The position numbers and the translations under genes were made by a program. Under the pieces are notes generated by a model, which ran no database searches, had not been told where the DNA came from, and saw only the letters and a list, made by a program, of their open reading frames with translations. Source: Nematostella vectensis (taxonomy: Eukaryota > Cnidaria > Anthozoa > Actiniaria > Edwardsiidae). From it: a DNA stretch of 64,000 bases. Shown here in pieces: positions 58,001 through 64,000 of the stretch. Each line of letters starts with the position of its first letter. Position 1 is the first letter of the stretch. Where the stretch lies: contig NC_064034.1 of NCBI RefSeq assembly GCF_932526225.1, positions 8,108,001 through 8,172,000 on the forward strand, given 5' to 3'.

Positions 58001-61000
58001 TCAATATCATCAAGGCTGTGTACAATATGATATATTAGGGTTTGCATTTTCCATTTTCTTAAAAAAAAGTGCAATCCCAGAAAAAAATGTTTTATTATCT
58101 GTACATTTGATTTGTTATAGGAGTGGGAATATGGAAGTTGATCAAGAGGATGCAGAAAGACCATCCAACAGCTCAAGTGAGAATAGATATTCAGAGAAAT
58201 ATTCTTGTCCAAAAATGTAAGAAAAAATGTTTTATAATACCCTGTTGTTTGTTTATCTAGAAACTCCTGAGAAGGCAAGATTGCAAAAATTCATTTTCTC
58301 TGCGACCCTTACACTTCCAAAGTCATTCAAGAAGAGAGGAAGAGAAAAAACAGTTTCAAAGGGAGAATTATTAGGTAAGAACTAAATAAATATTTTTCAT
58401 GAAAGTCCAAATTTGTCATGGTGGAAAATTCTTACCACATGATGTTTATATGAGGGTGGAAATTCTGGTAAGAGACACTTTCATTTGATGCTCATCTCAA
58501 GATAAGAAGGCATTAAGAAGCCATTTAATTGACACGTGCATGTAAATATGAAACTGAATGTGTTCTTATATAAATGGTACGTTATTTCATAAAATCAGGC
58601 CTGGATGTTCTTGAGCCACTTGTTCTACTACACAGGTTTTACTGTACGGTAAATTTGTTTATACAAGTTGAGGTGAAATGTATATCTGAGCTTCCATGAT
58701 GTCTGTGTCAACTTATTATAACACCCCGTGGGGTGGCCTAGGGCCACCAAAAATAGCAGCCAAAAATACAGTAAATGTATGAGACATTATCTAAAAGACA
58801 GTTGAAATGCCTTGAAAGTACCTTTGGGCCCCCTCCTGTTAAAAATCCTGGCTATGCGGCTGACACCCCTCATTCTTTAGCCTCATTGATGGACAAGATT
58901 CATCTGGAGAGAAAGAGGTCCAAAGTGATTGATGTCACAAGCTCAAGGGGCACTGTGGAAACACTGACTGAGGCCAAGATCACATGTACTAAGGAAGACA
59001 AGGTGGGGAGAGATGTATTGAAGACTGTTTATTTCCATGATGATACCCTAGAGCTTGCCCTTCGGCAGAGGAGGAGAGATTATAGGATTATGCAAAATTT
59101 CCAAGGGTTTTTTTTTAATTGGAAGCATATCTCGTTGTGTACACATAATGGAAAACATGATGTTATATGGTTCACTGGTTCAACATCATATGATGAATAT
59201 TTATTTAGTACAATCAACCTATAGTACCATGGTTTATTTCCCTTTTTCTCAGGATGTGTACTTGTATTATTTTCTTCTGAAATATCCTGGCCGCACCCTG
59301 GTGTTTGCCAACACAATTGATTGCGTCCGTCGCCTGACGTCCATCCTTCGCCTTGTACAGCTTAACCCATTACCTCTCCATGCTAGTATGCAGCAGAGAC
59401 AACGCCTAAAGAATCTTGATAGGTACTGTATTGGATAGTCTTACCTGCATCTGATCTAGTTATCAAGAAGAAAGTAAACCGAGATGTGTTGACTGTGTAG
59501 TCTCTAAGATCCTTTAGCTACTGTATTGCGGTCTTACCCATATCTAATGTACTTATCAAGAAGAGAGTCCCTAAGAAAATGGGGCCCAAAGTTTCACCAT
59601 CTGGAACTAGAATAAACTCTTTTAATAAAAGGTCATCAATCTTAGAAACCCTACATCTTAAGATCTATACTTCTGAAGACCCTCTCCATAGACTGAGACT
59701 TGGGTTATTTATCATATTATTAGGTAAAATAAAACATCTCTTCTTTTGGCAGATGTATTCAGCAATATCCATCAACTTTAACCATAAGACCAGAAGATCC
59801 TAGTTGCACTCTTGGTTGTCCTGAATGGATCCAAATCCTTTTTTTTTAACTTATTTAAATACTCAAGCTGCATCCAATATAATTTTTCTTTTCCAAGGTT
59901 TTCTAGTCAAACCCATCTCTTCCTTTAGCCTACAGAATGATGTTTGATCCTTTTTACCTCACAGATTGATGTGAGATGTGTTTCTGTGTCTAATGAGACA
60001 TGCCTCTTCTAGGTTCAAGGCAAGCAACACAGGGCTTTTGCTAGCTACAGATGTGGCTGCTCGAGGGCTGGACATAGCAAACATAGAACATGTTATTCAC
60101 TACCAAGTGCCAAAAGATCCTGAGGTATGTTAAACTCTGCACTATATTAGCCATTTGGCTAATAACCATTTTCAGGGTTAGGTCAACAAAATGATGTGTG
60201 TTATAAATTGTAAAATTATCGTACTGCACCATGAAACATTTTGTGTTTGCAATATGAGCAGAGTAATGGAGGTACATGCAAACGCCACCATTAGCTGTTG
60301 AATACACAATTTTAAAGTCACAAGAAAGACGCTAATTCAAAGTGGGATTCTTTTTTGAATCAATGTGCTTTTTATGATTTTAAGGCTAGCTTTATATCAT
60401 TTCACTTTTCACTTTGAATGACAAAAAGTCAATCCCCAAACCCACCTCATTAGCTAAGGTCCTGCAGCATATCAAGTCTACTCTTCTTGTCAGGTTTATG
60501 TCCATCGTAGTGGTCGCACAGCACGTGCCAGCCATGAAGGCCTGAGTGTTGTACTGGTTGGACCAGAAGACCTGGCGCACTACCGTAAAACCATGAAGAC
60601 ACTGAATAATGGTATGTTTAGTCTCTGCAGTTATTTGTCAGGCTGTCATATAGAATGGTAACTACCATTAATACCATGGCACCACTCTCAGGCTGGCTTG
60701 TCCCTAAGCGCTTTATGTCAGACTGGGAAAGAGGTTGCAACAAGCTAAATAATATATCATTCCATTGAATGTAAGAAAATATTAAGTAATTAAAGCCCAG
60801 ATTTTGCTTGTGATCATAGGAGAAGACCTTGGCTCTTTTCCTGTTGATGTTTCATACCTCCCTGGCATCAGAAATAGGTTGTCTATAGCACGTCAGATTG
60901 ACAAAGAAGAACTCAAGTAAGTTGAGGAACCCGAAGACTTTCACGTGTTTAAATAGTATGACAAGACAAAGCTGTCCTAAATGTTTTTCCATTTACCTTT

Positions 61001-63578
61001 AAAAGGTATTTCTTCACTACTGTAAATATATCCAAATCAGTTTTCCATGCGAAAGGCGGGTTGGTGAATCATTTTTCTTGCTTCTCTAACCATAATCAAT
61101 GTAAAGTAGGCAAGTTTGATGGTTCGCTATGGTTACTCGCTGTAATATGAAGCAGGCATACAAAGATCCCTCTCTTGATGTACGCTGTTGTACATTAGTA
61201 ACGCACATCAGAGTACCGAGTGATCTGTTCTTTCAGAGTGAGCAAGAAAAAGTCTTCCAACAGTTGGATCTTAAATTCTGCAAAAGCAATGGATATCGAG
61301 GTGGATGAAGATTTGTATCCTCAAGAAATAAGTCTATTTTTGTTTCTATGCATTTTTTAAATGACAATTACATTGATGTGAAGATATAAAAAATATTTCC
61401 TTGACTTAGTAAATACAGACTTGAAGATTTAGGTGATTCTCACGACCAGAAGGTCCAACGAACTAAGCTTGCACATCTTAAAGGTATTTTCGTTGTAATA
61501 TCACGCACCCATTTTGAAAACATTCTCTCTCTTGTTGGGTTAGAAGTATATTGTTGCTGTGTCGTTTTGATTATCTGTGTTCTTTTTTATGGTTTTTACC
61601 TTTTATGATTTTTACCTTTTATGGTGATTACCTGGGATCTTTGTGTATTAGTCCTGATTATCTGGGCACCCTATTGCTGGTTGTTGCCCACTTTTTCTGA
61701 TTATCTATGCTTTATTTTTTTTTTGGTAACTTGTTGATTGTTGAGTGCATAACAAACAACAAATTACCAACAATAGAGCGCCTAGACAATCAAAACAAGT
61801 GCGCAACCCTCAACAACAAATTACCAACAATAGAACTCGTAGACAACCAGAACTAGAGCGTAACAATCAACAAATTACCAACAATAGAACATGTAGACAA
61901 TCAGAACTAGTGCGTAACAATCAACACAAATTACCAACAATAGAGCGCGTAGACAATCAGAACAAGTGTGTAACAATCAACTACAAATTACCAACAATAG
62001 AGCGCATAGACAATCAGAACTAGTGCGTAACAATCAACTACAAATTACCAACAATAGAGCGCCTAGGCAACCAGAACAAGTGTGTAACAATCAACACAAA
62101 TTACCAACAATAGAGCGCGCAGACAATCAGAACAAGTGTGTAACAATCAACTACAAATTACCAACAATAGAGCGCATAGACAATCAGAACTAGTGCGTAA
62201 CAATCAACTACAAATTACCAACAATAGAGCGCCTAGGCAACCAGAACAAGTGTGTAACAATCAACACAAATTACCAACAATAGAACATGCAGACAACCAG
62301 AACTAGTGCGTAACAATCAACACAAATTACCAACAATAGAGCGCGTAGACAATCAGAACTAGTGCGTAACAATCAACAATTTACCAACAATAGAGCGCAT
62401 AGACAATCGGAACAAGTGCGAAACAATCGACAACAAATTACGAAAAATAGAGCGCGGAGATAATCGGAACAAGTGGGTAACAATCAACAAATTACCGACA
62501 ATAGAGAGCAAAAACATTCAGAACTAGTGTGTAACAATCAACACAAATTACCAACAATAGAGCACGTACAGACAACCAGAACTAGTGCGTAACAATCAAC
62601 ACAAATTACCAACAATAGAGCGCGCAGACAATCAGAACAAGTGCGTAACAATCGACAAATTACCAACAAGAGAGCACCTAGAAAATCAGAACCAGTGCGC
62701 AACAATCAACAAATTACCAACAACAGAGCGCGTAGACAATCAGAACCAGTGCGCAACAATCAACAAATTACCGACTATAGAGAGCAAAAACATTCAGAAC
62801 TGATTGCGCAACAATCAACAAATTACCGACTATAGAGAGCAAAAACATTCAGAACTGATTCTGATTGCCTAGGCGCTCTATTGTTGGTAATTTGTTGTTG
62901 ATTATTACGCATTAATTCTGGTTGTCTACGAGTTCTATTGTTGGTAATTTGTTGATTGTTGCGCACTGGTTCTGATTTTCTACGTGTTCTATTGTTTGTA
63001 ATTTGTTGTTGATTGTTACGCACTTGTTCCGATTATCTACGCGCTCTATTTTTCGTAATTTTTTGTCGATTGTTACGCACTTGTTCCGATTGTCTATGCG
63101 CTCTATTGATGGTAATTTGTTGATTGTTACGCACTAGTTCTGATTGTCTGCGCGCTCTTTTGTTGGGAATTTGTTGATTGTTACGCACTTGTTCCGATTG
63201 TCTATGCGCTCTATTGTTGGTAATTTGTTGTTGATTGTTACGAACTTGTTCTGTCTATGCGCTCTTTTGTTGGTAATTTGTTGTCGATTGTTTAGCAATT
63301 ATTCCGAATCTCTATGCGTTCTATTGTTGATAATTTATTTGATTGCTACGCACTTGTTCTGATTGTCTGTGCGTTCTATTGTTGATAATTTGTTACGCAA
63401 TATTTTTACTTGTCTGCGATATTTTGTTGGGGGAGATTGTTATGATTGGCTAAGGTGAATGGTTTGTTTATTTTTTCAGCGTCGTTAAATGAGCAGCTCA
63501 AGTCTCCCCTAGTCCCTCTCGGTTTCAGCGGGAAATATCCCACCAAGACCGGCAAACTTGTTATGCCTGGCATTCAAG
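55077..63578 (+). CDS. DDX24: DDX24 (DEAD-box RNA helicase), 15 exons seen, 673 aa, 3' end outside
   Basis: Exons: 55077-55446, 55701-55861, 56215-56427, 56728-56838, 57484-57608, 58121-58176, 58261-58374, 58881-59002, 59253-59422, 60013-60124, 60494-60611, 60820-60916, 61237-61314, 61410-61483, 63480-63578, all in phase, ending in phase 1 at a GT donor. The basic N-terminus includes a nine-lysine run. Helicase motifs are complete: Q motif ([10 protein letters not shown]), I (AAETGSGKT, split by intron 2), Ia (PTRELALQ), TPGR, II ([10 protein letters not shown]), III (SATLTLP), IV (TLVFANTI), V ([12 protein letters not shown]) and VI (HRSGRTARA). Human DDX24 has the same plan and similar N- and C-terminal segments (LSIARQI, NSWI); it is linked to ribosome biogenesis and nucleolar RNA work. 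The large insert between motifs I and Ia in the human protein is short here. The C-terminal part after GKYPTKTGK is missing because the window ends. Confidence 0.95.
56879..56933. repeat. (GTT)n / (GCT)n microsatellite
   Basis: GCTGCTGCTGCT passing into GTTGTTGTT repeats, about 40 bp after the donor of DDX24 exon 4. Confidence 0.95.
57349..57530 (+). repeat. Tandem duplication across the DDX24 exon 5 acceptor
   Basis: Two copies about 97 bp apart of AATAAATTGTGCA, CTGATATTTTCCCTGTAGCA and AGAG(T/G)AGCATGT. The downstream copy is the real acceptor and start of exon 5 (57484); the upstream copy at about 57385 is a lookalike in which the second codon pair reads CAA GAG TAG, a stop. Confidence 0.92.
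58721..58868. mobile_element. Short TIR element, copy B (opposite orientation to 48794-48945)
   Basis: Reverse complement of copy A over most of its length, with a few substitutions and small indels. It ends about 12 bp before DDX24 exon 8, so the exon's acceptor tract (CCCCTCATTCTTTAG) abuts or overlaps the element end. Confidence 0.88.
59423..59580. repeat. Degenerate duplication after the DDX24 exon 9 donor
   Basis: TACTGTATTGGATAGTCTTACC and TACTGTATTGCGGTCTTACC (first 20 bases compared), each followed by a TTATCAAGAAGA block, occur about 95 bp apart. The first begins inside the donor site (GTACTG). Confidence 0.7.
61742..63405. repeat. 54-bp minisatellite with an orientation flip, DDX24 intron 14
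   Basis: About 20 copies of a unit containing CAAATTACCAACAATAGAGC and GTAGACAATCAGAACTAGTG run in one direction to about 62860; about 10 copies then run in the reverse direction. Several frames stay open across the array (reading [18 protein letters not shown]-like repeats) only because the unit is near a multiple of three and lacks stops; I do not regard them as genes. Confidence 0.95.
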
Positions 63579-63865
63579 GTAGGGAGATATCTCCGACCTC
63601 TTTTCTGCGGGCACACATATAATACCTGCATTCATGGTAGATCAACCCCACTTTTTATTAACCTTTCTTATCCGAACAAAATCATCATACTTTGTAATTA
63701 ATTAGGTAAACCTCGCGAACATTTTATCCGGAAACATTCGTGGCATTTGAGTTAGGCCAACCCCCTTATTCTCAAACCTTTCTTATCCGGACAAAATCGT
63801 CATATCTGGCATTCAAGGTATATAAACCCATTGATTTCGAACCTCACTTTTCCGGGCAAACTCGT
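63545..63865 (+). repeat. Degenerate copies of the DDX24 exon 15 donor region
   Basis: The end of exon 15 (CGGCAAACTTGTTATGCC, TGGCATTCAAGGTA) recurs in altered form downstream: CCGGACAAAATCGTCATATC with TGGCATTCAAGGTA at about 63796-63822, and partial copies near 63677, 63728 and 63851. AACCT(T/C)(T/A)CTTATCCG blocks mark each unit. Confidence 0.7.
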
Positions 63866-64000
63866 TCCTTCTGACTTCATCCCTTCCGAAAGTTTAAGCA
63901 TTTCACTTTTGTTTCGGGGGATATTTCCTTTTTTTCTTCTACTTTATGAAGCTAGATGTTTCATAATAACTTGCTGGAGAACTACTGTTAGATGTGAAAC
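63866..64000. other. Start of DDX24 intron 15, nothing else seen
   Basis: No exon recognised. The remaining DDX24 exons lie beyond the window. Confidence 0.5.

Noticed and set aside
61745-62835. Long open frames reading NNQQITNNR-type repeats
   Set aside because: They are in-phase translation of the 54-bp minisatellite in both strands; no start context, splice signals or domain.
1-64000. tRNA, rRNA or other structural RNA genes
   Set aside because: I saw no cloverleaf with A and B box spacing or rRNA-like conserved blocks. A covariance-model scan would be more sensitive.
1-64000. Viral or retroviral insertions and LTR/LINE coding regions
   Set aside because: No reverse transcriptase, integrase, capsid or transposase frame was recognised; mobile content is limited to short non-autonomous TIR elements.

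Overview
This is intron-rich nuclear DNA from an animal. Seven protein genes can be assembled exon by exon. Six have coding sections that run unbroken, in phase, across 5 to 21 exons; the seventh (RTCB) carries one single-base frameshift. The proteins match animal families closely (NSMCE3, PXK, ADHFE1, RTCB, DDX24). The combination of AT-rich introns, many short terminal-inverted-repeat (TIR) elements and long homopolymer runs suggests a cnidarian, most likely a sea anemone such as Nematostella. That taxonomic call is inference, not proof.

Layout, left to right, with strands strictly alternating: (1) 2877-10532 +, a C2H2 zinc-finger transcription factor, 8 coding exons; (2) 13452-20162 -, NSMCE3, the MAGE-domain subunit of the SMC5/6 complex, 10 exons; (3) 20630-32150 +, PXK, PX domain plus pseudokinase plus proline-rich/WH2 tail, 21 exons; (4) 33807-40895 -, ADHFE1, mitochondrial iron-dependent hydroxyacid-oxoacid transhydrogenase, 15 exons; (5) 41335-43947 +, an unrecognised single-pass membrane protein with two Ig-like domains, 5 exons; (6) 46248-54802 -, RTCB, the tRNA-splicing ligase, 20 exons; (7) 55077-63578 +, DDX24, a DEAD-box RNA helicase, 15 exons seen, the 3' end lying beyond the window. 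Genes 2/3, 4/5 and 6/7 are divergent pairs separated by 467, 439 and 274 bp, so each pair probably shares a bidirectional promoter. Genes 1/2, 3/4 and 5/6 converge on repeat-rich 3' intergenic DNA.

The genes do not form a known common pathway, although RTCB and DDX24 are both RNA-processing housekeeping genes behind one promoter region. The most unusual content is structural. At several exon borders a local duplication has copied a splice site: a transposon target-site duplication that spans the PXK exon 3 donor, a 54-bp array with six copies of the last PXK acceptor, a copied DDX24 exon 5 acceptor, a copied 3' part of the Ig-gene exon 2, and degenerate copies of the DDX24 exon 15 donor. There are also a 1.65-kb minisatellite in DDX24 intron 14 that reverses orientation partway, a roughly 0.7-kb array rich in TGACGT motifs, and an 11-copy 64-bp satellite. 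I found no clearly new multi-gene system. The Ig-like receptor and the zinc-finger gene are the least explained proteins. All gene models are conceptual splices from sequence; no transcript data were available.
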